Positions 17,069 to 25,144 of a DNA stretch of 64,000 nt are shown here, piece after piece (position 1 is the stretch's first letter; each line of letters starts with the position of its first letter). Both the position numbers and the translations under genes were made by a program. The notes under the pieces were generated by a model. That model was not told where the DNA came from, ran no database searches, and saw only the letters and a program-made list of their open reading frames with translations. Origin of the DNA: Streptomyces tendae (lineage in GTDB: Bacteria; Actinomycetota; Actinomycetes; Streptomycetales; Streptomycetaceae); contig NZ_BMUY01000013.1 in assembly GCF_014650435.1 (NCBI RefSeq), positions 1 through 64,000 on the forward strand. The letters are read 5' to 3'.

Positions 17069-17973
17069 TCGTCGTCGCCGGTGAGGCACTGATCGACCTG
17101 GTACCGCAGGGCACGGGCGCCCTCGCCGCGCTGCGGCCCGCGCTCGGCGGCGGCCCGTACAACACCGCCGTCGCGCTGGGCCGCCTCGGCTCACCCGCCG
17201 CGTTCTGCTCCCGGGTGTCGTACGACGCCTTCGGCGAGGCGTTGCTTGACCGGTTGCGCGAGACCGGCGTCGACGTGTCCCCGGTGCAGCGCGGGACCGA
17301 GCCGACGACCCTCGCCGTGGCCTCGCTCGACGCGGACGGATCCGCCGCGTACTCCTTCTACGTGGACGGCACGGCGGACCGGCTGTTCCGGCTGCCCGCC
17401 GATCTGCCGGCGGGCACCCGGGCCGTCTCCTTCGGGACCTGTTCGCTGGTGCTGGAGCCGGGCGCGAGCGCGTACGAGGAACTGCTGCGCGAGACGGCCG
17501 CGCGGGGCGTGTTCACCGCGCTGGACCCCAACATCCGGGCCGGGCTGATCCCGGACCCGGACGCCTACCGGGCCCGGTTCAAGAGCTGGCTGCCGTCGGT
17601 GTCGCTGCTGAAGCTGTCCGCCGAGGACGCCGAGTGGCTCGGCGGCACGCCCCGGGAGTGGCTCGCGGCGGGGCCGTCCGCGGTCGTGGTCACCCGGGGC
17701 GGCGACGGGCTGACGGCCTTCACCCGTGACGGGGGCGAGTACACGGTGCCGGGCGAGCGCGTCGAGGTGGTGGACACCATCGGAGCGGGCGACACGGTGA
17801 ACGCGGCGCTCCTGCACGGGCTCGCGGCCCGGGACGCCCTCGACGACGCGGCCGTGGCCGCGCTGGGACCTGACGGCTGGGCGGGGCTGCTGGGCTTCGC
17901 CGCCCGCGCGGCGGCGGTCACCTGTTCCCGTGCGGGCGCGGAACCGCCGTACGCGCACGAAGTCGCCGTCTGA
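17065..17973 (+). CDS. PfkB-family carbohydrate kinase (fructokinase-like)
   Basis: A 302-residue ribokinase-superfamily enzyme that phosphorylates a sugar at the expense of ATP. The N-terminal GEALIDLVP and GGGPYNTAVALGRLG substrate-binding motif and the C-terminal anion-hole/catalytic motif DTIGAGDTVNAALLHG (catalytic Asp in GAGD) are clear. The GTG start overlaps the stop of the LacI gene, so the pair is co-transcribed. The overall pattern is closest to fructokinases, but the substrate cannot be fixed from sequence; no transporter gene accompanies the pair. Confidence 0.9.
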   Translation: MIVVAGEALIDLVPQGTGALAALRPALGGGPYNTAVALGRLGSPAAFCSRVSYDAFGEALLDRLRETGVDVSPVQRGTEPTTLAVASLDADGSAAYSFYVDGTADRLFRLPADLPAGTRAVSFGTCSLVLEPGASAYEELLRETAARGVFTALDPNIRAGLIPDPDAYRARFKSWLPSVSLLKLSAEDAEWLGGTPREWLAAGPSAVVVTRGGDGLTAFTRDGGEYTVPGERVEVVDTIGAGDTVNAALLHGLAARDALDDAAVAALGPDGWAGLLGFAARAAAVTCSRAGAEPPYAHEVAV

Positions 17974-18069
17974 CGGCGTCGCGACGGGTGGCGGCACCGG
18001 CCGCGAGTCCGGCACCGGCTCCAGCACCGACTGCGGGCCCGGAGCCGGGCCCGGTCCGGTGGGCCGTGC

Positions 18070-18933
18070 TCAGACCGCCCGGCGTACGGCCCGCAGGGCA
18101 CCGGGACGGCGGCCGTTCAGGCGGTCCAGGGCGGCGGCCGTGGCGTCGTCCGCGGGCAGGTGCACGACGATCCGCTGGCCCTCCTCCGGCACCGTCAGCG
18201 TCTCGTGCAGCAGCCGCAGCGGTCCGGCCTCGGGATGCTCCATGAGCTGGGTGCCGACCCGCCGGGCCGCCGCGCCGAGGTCGGAGAACCGGTCGGTGAA
18301 GGCCGCCCCCGCGGTCAGCGTCAGCTCGTCGGCCAGGTCGTTCACGTACGGGTCCCGCAGCGGAGCCTCTTGCCGGAGCTGGGCCACCAGGTCGTCGGCC
18401 ACCCGGTCCCAGTCGGGGTAGGCGACCCGGGCACGCGCGTCGGTGAACAGGTACCGCAGCAGGTTGGGCCGCTCGCCGTCCAGCAGTCCGATGGGCCCGG
18501 TCAGCCGGGCGTAGCCGCCGGTGTGGGCGAGGACGTCACCGACCCAGTCGAGCACCACGGCGGGGGCGGGTTCCATCCGGTCCAGGACGGCCCGCACGGT
18601 GGGGCGCACGCCGCTGCCGCGCGCCGGGGCCGCGGCGCACAGCAGCGGGTCGCCGCCGTCGGCCTCCTTGGTCAGGCGGCGCAGCATCATCCGCTCCCGG
18701 AGGGACAGCCCCAGCGCGTCCGCGAGGGCGCCGAGCACCTGGACGGACGGGTTGCGGTCGCGCCCCTGTTCCAGCCGGGTGAGGTACTCGACGCTGACGC
18801 CGGCGAGGGTGGCCAGTTCGGCGCGGCGCAGGCCCGGGGTACGGCGGCGGGTGCCGGCCGGGAGCCCCACCTCGGCCGGGGTGACGGACTCCCGCATCCG
18901 GCGCAGGAACGTGCCCAACTCGTTGTCGCTCAC
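18070..18933 (-). CDS. XRE-family regulator with MmyB-like ligand-binding domain
   Basis: A 287-residue regulator. Residues ~10-75 are an XRE helix-turn-helix with the segment RTPGLRRAELATLAGVSVEY followed by LEQGRDRNPSVQVL, the hallmark of the large Streptomyces MmyB-like group. The C-terminal half (WVGDVLAHTGGYARLTG ... HLPADD) corresponds to the MmyB-like PAS-type domain proposed to bind fatty acids. The GTG at 18933 has a TACGTT box ending 7 nt upstream and no Shine-Dalgarno, suggesting a leaderless mRNA. It is divergent from the YceI gene with ~100 nt between them, a common regulator/target arrangement. Confidence 0.9.
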   Translation of the reverse strand: MSDNELGTFLRRMRESVTPAEVGLPAGTRRRTPGLRRAELATLAGVSVEYLTRLEQGRDRNPSVQVLGALADALGLSLRERMMLRRLTKEADGGDPLLCAAAPARGSGVRPTVRAVLDRMEPAPAVVLDWVGDVLAHTGGYARLTGPIGLLDGERPNLLRYLFTDARARVAYPDWDRVADDLVAQLRQEAPLRDPYVNDLADELTLTAGAAFTDRFSDLGAAARRVGTQLMEHPEAGPLRLLHETLTVPEEGQRIVVHLPADDATAAALDRLNGRRPGALRAVRRAV

Positions 18934-19036
18934 GTCTTCGAACGTACCAACGCGCACGCGCGAAAGGGTGGCCCTGCGACTACCACGCTCGGGCCGGTCT
19001 CCCTCGGCGGGGTGCTCGGCCCGCACGGTGGACGGC

Positions 19037-19597
19037 ATGACGAACGACACCCGCACTCCCGCCGCTCCCCTGCCCATCGCTCCCGGTGCGTGGGCCCTCG
19101 ACCCGTTCCACTCCTCGGTGAACTTCACCATCCGCCACCTCGGGATCGCGAAGGTCCGGGGCCGTTTCACCGGGTTCGACACCGAGCTGCACGTCGGCCG
19201 CACGGCCGAGGAGGTCCGGGTGACCTCGACGATCGACCTGGCCTCCATCGACACCGGGAACGCCGACCGGGACGCGCATGTCCGGGCCTCCGACCTGCTC
19301 GACGTGGCGAAGCGGCCGACGATGTCCTTCCGCTCGACCCGGGTCTCGGGGGCGGGCGAGGACTGGACCATGGAGGGTGAGCTGACGATCGGCGACGTGA
19401 CCCGTCCGGTGACGCTGGCCGTGGAGTTCGGCGGGCTGGTGGACGTCCCGATGGAGGGCGGCGGCCGGCACGCCGGGTTCGAGGCGACGGGCGAGATCCG
19501 GCGCAGCGAGTACGGCCTGGACTTCGCTCCGGGGCTGCTGGGTGAGGTCGTGAAGATCCAGCTCGACATGCAGTTCGTGGAGCCGGCCGGCGCCTGA
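19037..19597 (+). CDS. YceI-family lipid-binding protein
   Basis: A 186-residue protein with the YceI lipocalin-like beta-barrel fold (WALDPFHSSVNFTIRHLGIA at about 16-35; further conserved RDAHVRASDLLDV and ATGEIRRSEYGL), a family that binds isoprenoid or fatty amides. There is no signal peptide, so unlike E. coli YceI it should be cytosolic, as is usual in actinobacteria. It is divergent from an MmyB-like regulator that may control it. It converges on uvrA with a strong shared terminator. Confidence 0.9.
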   Translation: MTNDTRTPAAPLPIAPGAWALDPFHSSVNFTIRHLGIAKVRGRFTGFDTELHVGRTAEEVRVTSTIDLASIDTGNADRDAHVRASDLLDVAKRPTMSFRSTRVSGAGEDWTMEGELTIGDVTRPVTLAVEFGGLVDVPMEGGGRHAGFEATGEIRRSEYGLDFAPGLLGEVVKIQLDMQFVEPAGA

Positions 19598-19613
19598 GTG
19601 CCGGACCGTACGC

Positions 19614-19656
19614 ACGGCGCCGGGCCCCATGGATGATCCGTGGGGCCCGGCGCCGT
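19614..19656. terminator. Bidirectional terminator between yceI-type gene and uvrA
   Basis: A perfect 16-bp stem (acggcgccgggcccca at 19614-19629; complement at 19641-19656) with an 11-nt loop sits between the two convergent stop codons. Flanking ccggac/gtccgg adds to the stem. Confidence 0.9.
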
Positions 19657-19662
19657 CCGGAC

Positions 19663-22600
19663 TCAGGCCTTGCTCGTCCGCGTGGTCTTCTTCGCGGCGG
19701 GCTTGGCGGCCTTCTTGGCCGCCGTCTTGGCCGTCTTGGTGGCGGTCGCCTTGGTGGCGGTCGCCTTCTTGGCCGTTGCCTTCTTGGCGGCCGTACCGGT
19801 GACCGTCTTCGTGGCGGTCTTCTTGGCGGTGGCCTTGGCCGCCACCGTCTTCGCCGCCTTGCGCGGCCTGGTCACCGAGGGCGCGTCGCTGACCCGGTCG
19901 GCGCCCAGCACGTCCCGCAGGAACTTGCCGGTGTGGCTGGCCGGAACGCCCGCGACCTGCTCGGGGGTGCCCTCGGCGACCACCAGGCCACCTCCGGCGC
20001 CACCCTCGGGGCCCATGTCGACGACCCAGTCGGCGGTCTTGATCACGTCGAGGTTGTGCTCGATGACGATGACCGTGTTGCCCTTGTCGACCAGGCCGCC
20101 CAGGACGGTCAGCAGCTTGCTGATGTCCTCGAAGTGCAGACCGGTGGTCGGCTCGTCCAGGACGTAGACCGTGCGCCCGGTGGAGCGGCGCTGCAGCTCG
20201 CTGGCGAGCTTGACGCGCTGGGCCTCACCGCCCGACAGGGTGGTCGCGGACTGACCGAGCCGGACGTAGCCGAGGCCGACGTCCTTCAGGGTCTTCATGT
20301 GCCGGGAGATGGCGGGCACCGCCTCGAAGAAGTCGGTCGCCTCCTCGATCGGCATGTTCAGGACGTCGGCGATGGACTTGCCCTTGTAGTGGACCTCCAG
20401 GGTCTCCCGGTTGTACCGGGCGCCGTGGCAGACCTCGCACGGGACGTAGACGTCCGGGAGGAAGTTCATCTCGATCTTGATCGTGCCGTCGCCCGCGCAG
20501 TTCTCGCAGCGGCCGCCCTTGACGTTGAAGGAGAAGCGGCCGGGCAGGTAGCCCCGGACCTTCGCCTCCGTCGTCTCCGCGAACAGCTTGCGGATGTGGT
20601 CGAAGACGCCGGTGTACGTCGCCGGGTTCGACCGCGGGGTGCGGCCGATGGGCGACTGGTCGACGTGGACGACCTTGTCGACGAGGTCGTCGCCGTCCAC
20701 GCGCGTGTGCCTGCCCGGGACGTTGCGCGCGCCGTTCAGTTCGCGGGCCAGGTGGGTGTACAGGATGTCGTTGACCAGCGTCGACTTGCCGGAGCCCGAG
20801 ACGCCGGTGACGGCCGTGAACACACCCAGCGGGAAGGACACGTCGATGTCCTGGAGGTTGTTCTCCCGCGCGCCGTGCACGGTCAGCCGCCGGGAGGGGT
20901 CCTGCGGGCGCCTGATGTCGGGCAGCGGGATGGCCTTGCGCCCGGACAGGTACAGGCCGGTCTGCGACTCGGCGTTGTCGAGCAGCTCCTTGACGGAGCC
21001 GCTGTGCACCACCTTGCCGCCGTGCTCGCCCGCGCCGGGGCCGATGTCGACGATCCAGTCGGCGACCTTGATGGTGTCCTCGTCGTGCTCGACGACGATG
21101 AGCGTGTTGCCCATGTCCCGGAGCCGGACGAGGGTCTCGATCAGCCGGTGGTTGTCGCGCTGGTGCAGGCCGATGGACGGCTCGTCGAGGACGTACAGCA
21201 CGCCGACGAGTCCGGAGCCGATCTGGGTGGCCAGCCGGATTCGCTGGGCCTCGCCGCCGGAGAGGGTGCCCGCCGCGCGGTTCAGCGAGAGGTAGTCCAG
21301 GCCGACGTCGACCAGGAAGCGCAGTCGCTCGTTGACCTCCTTCAGCACGCGCTCGGCGATCTTCTTGTCGCGGGCGTTGAGCGTCAGCTCGCCCAGGAAG
21401 TCCGCGCAGTCGCTGATGGACATCGCCGAGACCTCGGCGATCGACTTGCCCATGACGGTGACCGCGAGGACGAGGGGCTTCAGGCGCGTGCCCTCACAGG
21501 TGGGGCAGGGCACCTCGCGCATGTAGCCCTCGAAGCGCTCGCGGCTGGCGTCGCTCTCCGCCTCGCTGTGCCGGCGCTTGACGAAGGGGATCGCGCCCTC
21601 GAAGGCCGTGGTGTACCGGCGCTCGCGGCCGTACCGGTTGCGGTAGCGGACCTCGACCTGGGTCTTGTGGCCGTACAGCAGGGCCTTGCGGGCGCGCAGC
21701 GGCAGGCCCGCGAAGGGGATGTCCGTACGGAAGCCGAGGGCGTCGGCGAGGGCGCCGATCAGGCGGCCGAAGTAGTCCTTGGTGTGCCCGTGCGACCAGG
21801 GGTGGATGGCTCCCTCGTCGAGGGACTTGTCCTCGTCGGGGACGATCAGCTCCGGGTCGACCTCCATGCGCGTGCCGATGCCGGAGCAGTCGGGGCAGGC
21901 GCCGAAGGGCGAGTTGAAGGAGAAGGAGCGGGGCTCCAGCTCCTCGAAGGACAGGTCGTCGTAGGGGCAGTACAGGTGCTCCGAGTACATCCGCTCGCGC
22001 TCGGGGTCGTCCTCGGGGAGATCGACGAAGTCGAGCACGACCATGCCGCCGGACAGGCCGAGCGCGGTCTCCACGGAGTCGGTCAGGCGCCGCTTGGCGG
22101 AGTCCTTCACGGTGAGGCGGTCGACGACCACCTCGATGGTGTGCTTCTCCTGCTTCTTCAGCGTGGGCGGGTTGGACAGCTGGACGGTCTCGCCGTCCAC
22201 CCGCGCGCGGGAGTAGCCCTTGGTCTGGAGGTCGGCGAAGAGGTCGACGAACTCGCCCTTGCGCTCGCGCACCAGCGGCGACAGCACCTGGAAGCGGCTG
22301 CCCTCCGGAAGCTCCAGGACCTTGTCCACGATGGCCTGCGGCGACTGGCGCGAGATCGGCCGGCCGCACTCGGGACAGTGCGGCTTGCCGATGCGGGCGA
22401 AGAGCAGGCGCAGGTAGTCGTAGACCTCGGTGATGGTGCCGACCGTGGAGCGCGGGTTGCGCGAGGTCGACTTCTGGTCGATGGAGACCGCCGGGGAGAG
22501 GCCCTCGATGAAGTCGACGTCCGGCTTGTCCATCTGGCCGAGGAACTGCCGGGCGTAGGAGGAGAGGGACTCCACGTAGCGCCGCTGGCCCTCGGCGAAG

Positions 22601-22737
22601 ATGGTGTCGAAGGCCAGGGAGGACTTGCCCGACCCGGACAGGCCCGTGAAGACGATGAGCGAGTCACGAGGCAGGTCGAGCGAGACGTTCTTCAGGTTGT
22701 GCTCGCGCGCGCCACGGACGATGAGACGGTCGGCCAC
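19663..22737 (-). CDS. uvrA: Excinuclease ABC subunit A
   Basis: The damage-sensing ATPase of nucleotide excision repair, 1024 residues from GTG 22737. Both ABC modules are complete: Walker A GLSGSGKSS and GVSGSGKST, signature LSGGEAQRIRLA and LSGGEAQRVKLA. Zinc-site cysteines are CPECG, CPTCEG and CENCAGDG/CEVCHG. The start at 22737 gives the usual ADRLIVRGAREHNLKNV; the frame runs up to 22815, but that end lies inside the promoter motif. The last ~65 residues are a Lys/Ala/Thr-rich tail of KKATA-type repeats resembling histone H1 tails, absent from UvrA outside actinobacteria. It is transcribed alone from a damage-type promoter. Confidence 0.98.
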   Translation of the reverse strand: MADRLIVRGAREHNLKNVSLDLPRDSLIVFTGLSGSGKSSLAFDTIFAEGQRRYVESLSSYARQFLGQMDKPDVDFIEGLSPAVSIDQKSTSRNPRSTVGTITEVYDYLRLLFARIGKPHCPECGRPISRQSPQAIVDKVLELPEGSRFQVLSPLVRERKGEFVDLFADLQTKGYSRARVDGETVQLSNPPTLKKQEKHTIEVVVDRLTVKDSAKRRLTDSVETALGLSGGMVVLDFVDLPEDDPERERMYSEHLYCPYDDLSFEELEPRSFSFNSPFGACPDCSGIGTRMEVDPELIVPDEDKSLDEGAIHPWSHGHTKDYFGRLIGALADALGFRTDIPFAGLPLRARKALLYGHKTQVEVRYRNRYGRERRYTTAFEGAIPFVKRRHSEAESDASRERFEGYMREVPCPTCEGTRLKPLVLAVTVMGKSIAEVSAMSISDCADFLGELTLNARDKKIAERVLKEVNERLRFLVDVGLDYLSLNRAAGTLSGGEAQRIRLATQIGSGLVGVLYVLDEPSIGLHQRDNHRLIETLVRLRDMGNTLIVVEHDEDTIKVADWIVDIGPGAGEHGGKVVHSGSVKELLDNAESQTGLYLSGRKAIPLPDIRRPQDPSRRLTVHGARENNLQDIDVSFPLGVFTAVTGVSGSGKSTLVNDILYTHLARELNGARNVPGRHTRVDGDDLVDKVVHVDQSPIGRTPRSNPATYTGVFDHIRKLFAETTEAKVRGYLPGRFSFNVKGGRCENCAGDGTIKIEMNFLPDVYVPCEVCHGARYNRETLEVHYKGKSIADVLNMPIEEATDFFEAVPAISRHMKTLKDVGLGYVRLGQSATTLSGGEAQRVKLASELQRRSTGRTVYVLDEPTTGLHFEDISKLLTVLGGLVDKGNTVIVIEHNLDVIKTADWVVDMGPEGGAGGGLVVAEGTPEQVAGVPASHTGKFLRDVLGADRVSDAPSVTRPRKAAKTVAAKATAKKTATKTVTGTAAKKATAKKATATKATATKTAKTAAKKAAKPAAKKTTRTSKA

Positions 22738-22792
22738 GCCGGTCCGCACCTTTCTTGAGAGAAGTGACAGGGGCGGGGCCCCCGTCTTTCTC

Positions 22793-22815
22793 AGACTAGG
22801 GGGAGCCACTGACAA
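22793..22815 (-). promoter_or_regulatory. DNA-damage (RecA-NDp/PafBC-type) promoter of uvrA
   Basis: Minus-strand reading gives TTGTCAGTG (22815-22807), 8 nt, TAGTCT (22798-22793), a perfect match to TTGTCRGTG-N8-TANNNT. Transcription would start near 22786, leaving a ~49-nt leader with AAAGG before the GTG. Confidence 0.85.
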
Positions 22816-22960
22816 CGCCGGTCGGATTCACCGGTTGTCAACAAACCCCGACTTCCCAGCATGCCCGACGCCGCAGTCGACCTTATAGCACGTGCATTCG
22901 AATTGCGGAGGTCGTCCACAACCTTCACCCGAAGGTGTGGCGCGGTCTAGGGTCAGCAGC

Positions 22961-23647
22961 ATGATGGATCACGCTCATGACCTGGCGTCTGTACGTGACG
23001 CGACCGATCGGCTGCTCACCGCGGTCGGGAAACTGGACAACGCGTCCGTGACGGAGTCGTCACGGCTTCCCGGCTGGAGTCGCGGTCACGTCCTCGCCCA
23101 CCTCGCCCGCAACGCCGACGCCCTCGTGAACGTCCTCGAAGGACGTCCCATGTACGTCTCGGGCGAGGTCCGGGACGCCGACATCGAGCGGGACGCCCCG
23201 CGCCCGCTCGACGCCCAGCTCGCGGACGTGCGCGAGAGCGCCGCCCGGTTCCAGGACGCCGGTGCCGCACCCGCGGACTGGTCGCGCACGGTGGAGCTGC
23301 GCAACGGGGTCACGGACTCGGCCTCCAGGGTGCCGTTCCGGCGGTGGGCCGAGGTCGAGCTGCACCACGTGGACCTGGGCATCGGCTACGAGCTGGAGGA
23401 CCTTCCGGCGGAGTTCACCGAGCGGGAGACCGACTTCCTCGCGGCCCGGTTCGCTGGTCACCCCGAGGTGTCGCCGACCCGGCTCACGGACGGCACGCGC
23501 GCGTGGCGCACGGGGCGGGAGGCGGACGCCGTCGAGGTGACCGTCACCGGTCCCCCGGCCGATCTCCTCGGCTGGCTCGCCGGTCGCCGTGCGGGCTCCG
23601 CGCTCACGGTGGAGGGCGGCGGGCTGCCGACGCTGCCTCCACTGTAG
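22961..23647 (+). CDS. Maleylpyruvate isomerase-family mycothiol-dependent enzyme
   Basis: A 228-residue DinB/MDMPI-superfamily protein. The metal-site histidines appear in GHVLAHLARNADALVN (about 45-60) and in WAEVELHHVDLGIGY, as in mycothiol-dependent maleylpyruvate isomerases and mycothiol S-transferases. The N-terminal LPGWSRGHVLAHL is diagnostic. Start ATG 22961 (or 22964): TAGGGT ends 7 nt before 22961 and there is no Shine-Dalgarno, so it is likely leaderless. The following hydrolase gene suggests a detoxification pair (mycothiol conjugation and thioester or lactone hydrolysis), which is inference from neighbourhood. Confidence 0.85.
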   Translation: MMDHAHDLASVRDATDRLLTAVGKLDNASVTESSRLPGWSRGHVLAHLARNADALVNVLEGRPMYVSGEVRDADIERDAPRPLDAQLADVRESAARFQDAGAAPADWSRTVELRNGVTDSASRVPFRRWAEVELHHVDLGIGYELEDLPAEFTERETDFLAARFAGHPEVSPTRLTDGTRAWRTGREADAVEVTVTGPPADLLGWLAGRRAGSALTVEGGGLPTLPPL

Positions 23648-23664
23648 GTCCGCCCCGGTGGGCA

Positions 23665-23696
23665 GCCGGGAGGCAGCCTGCCGGCCACCTCCCGGC
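23665..23696 (+). terminator. Hairpin after the mycothiol-dependent enzyme gene
   Basis: gccgggagg (23665-23673) pairs perfectly with cctcccggc (23688-23696) around a 14-nt loop, 17 nt beyond the stop codon. The -10-like box of the next gene begins 3 nt later. Confidence 0.55.
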
Positions 23697-23711
23697 GCTA
23701 GGCTGGCGGTC

Positions 23712-24368
23712 ATGACGTACAGCGGAGAGGTGACGGTCGGCGGACCCGCCGACGTGCACGAGCTCAAGGACCTGATGATCACCAAGGTCGCGGTCGGCCC
23801 GATGGACAACAACGCCTATCTGCTGCGCTGCCGGGCCACCGACGAGCAACTGCTGATCGACGCCGCCAACGACGCACACACCCTGCTCGGCACGATCGGT
23901 GACGACGGCATCGCGTCCGTCGTCACCACGCACCGGCACGGCGACCACTGGCAGGCGCTCGCCGAGGTAGTCGCGGCCACCGGCGCCCGCACCCACGCCG
24001 GCCGGCACGACGCCGAGGGCATTCCGGTGCCGACCGACGTCCTGGTCGACGACGGCGACACGATCCGGGTGGGCCAGGTGGAGCTCACCGCACGCCACAT
24101 CGTCGGCCACACACCGGGCTCCGTCGTCCTGGTCTACGACGACCCGCACGGGCATCCGCACGTGTTCACCGGGGACTGCCTGTTCCCGGGCGGTGTGGGG
24201 AACACCTTCAAGGACCCGGACGCCTTCGCGAGCCTCATCGACGACGTGGAGACCAAGGTCTTCGACACCCTCCCGGACGAGACGTGGGTCTACCCCGGCC
24301 ACGGCAACGACACGACGCTCGGCGCGGAGCGGCCGCACCTGCCGGAATGGCGGGCGCGCGGCTGGTGA
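23712..24368 (+). CDS. Metallo-beta-lactamase-fold hydrolase (glyoxalase II-like)
   Basis: A 218-residue MBL-fold enzyme. Zinc ligands are the HxHxDH set in TTHRHGDHW (about 76-84), a histidine in VGHTPGS, Asp in FTGDCLF and the distal histidine in YPGHGND. The C-terminal layout resembles glyoxalase II/persulfide dioxygenase-like proteins acting on thiol conjugates. The start ATG has TAGGCT ending 7 nt upstream and no Shine-Dalgarno, so it looks leaderless with its own promoter. The neighbouring mycothiol-dependent enzyme suggests a mycothiol conjugate as substrate, but this is unproven. Confidence 0.88.
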   Translation: MTYSGEVTVGGPADVHELKDLMITKVAVGPMDNNAYLLRCRATDEQLLIDAANDAHTLLGTIGDDGIASVVTTHRHGDHWQALAEVVAATGARTHAGRHDAEGIPVPTDVLVDDGDTIRVGQVELTARHIVGHTPGSVVLVYDDPHGHPHVFTGDCLFPGGVGNTFKDPDAFASLIDDVETKVFDTLPDETWVYPGHGNDTTLGAERPHLPEWRARGW

Positions 24369-24578
24369 CGGGCGGGCGCGCCGGGTACGGGCCCGCGCTC
24401 TCGCGTCTCCGAACGCGCCCCGTGTGAAGCGTTCGCACACACCCGCGGTCCGCGCGCGCTCCCCGGGCGACGGCACGGCGCGGTCGACTGGTGGCAGCCC
24501 CGCACAGGAACGACGGCTCCTGCGCGGCACGGGCCGCCGGCCCCCCGATCCCCGCCCCCGGCCGGCGGCCCCGGCGCC

Positions 24579-25052
24579 TCAGGTCCTGGCCGAACCCGCC
24601 CCGGCCAGGGCCGCGATTCGCTCCACACCGAAGACGTAGCCCTGTACGCCGCACCCCGCGACGACTCCGTCTGCGCGCTGCGAGACGTAGGAGTGGTGCC
24701 GGAACGGCTCACGCTGGTGGATGTTGGAGATGTGGACCTCCACCACCGGCAGCCCGTCGCACGTGTTGAGCGCGTCCAGGATGGCGACGGACGTGTGCGA
24801 GTAGGCGGCGGGGTTGATCACGATGCCGCAGTGGTTCAGCCGGGCCTCGTGGATCCAGTCGACCAGTTCGCCCTCATGGTTGGACTGCCTGAAGTCCACC
24901 GTTCCGCCGTGCGCGGCCGCCGCCTTCACGCACAGCGCCTCGACGTCGGCGAGGGTGTCGGAGCCGTAGATCTCCGGCTGGCGCTGGCCGAGCAGGTTCA
25001 GGTTGGGGCCGTTGAGGATCATGATCGGGGCGTTGGCCAGGCTGCGGGGCAC
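24579..25052 (-). CDS. aroQ: 3-dehydroquinate dehydratase, type II
   Basis: Third step of the shikimate pathway: trans-dehydration of 3-dehydroquinate. The 157-residue protein begins with the type II signature ILNGPNLNLLGQRQPEIYG, whose arginine and tyrosine (in RQPEIYG) are catalytic, followed by NHEGELVDWIHEA and INPAAYSHTSVAI, with the catalytic histidine in VHISNIHQREPFRHHS. The GTG start has the strong ribosome-binding site GGAGGAACC directly upstream. It is a lone copy away from other aro genes, as is usual in streptomycetes that carry several dehydratase paralogues. Confidence 0.96.
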   Translation of the reverse strand: MPRSLANAPIMILNGPNLNLLGQRQPEIYGSDTLADVEALCVKAAAAHGGTVDFRQSNHEGELVDWIHEARLNHCGIVINPAAYSHTSVAILDALNTCDGLPVVEVHISNIHQREPFRHHSYVSQRADGVVAGCGVQGYVFGVERIAALAGAGSART

Positions 25053-25144
25053 GGTTCCTCCGGTCCGTGAGGGTGCGGCGGTCCCTGCGCGACCGCTGCT
25101 CGGCCCCCGGTCTATCACGGTGCGCCGACGCCACGGCCCCGGGC

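Noticed and set aside
18000..18066. GC-rich self-complementary stretch after the PfkB gene as a terminator
   Set aside because: Multiple overlapping ccgggcccg-type matches exist, but no single stable stem stands out from the background composition.
19633..22758. A 1041-codon + strand frame opposite uvrA (similarly 30490-32697 opposite uvrB, and 3005-4324 opposite pgk)
   Set aside because: These are shadows of conserved genes, with low-complexity Gly/Val/Ala/Asp/Leu protein sequence and no recognisable domain.
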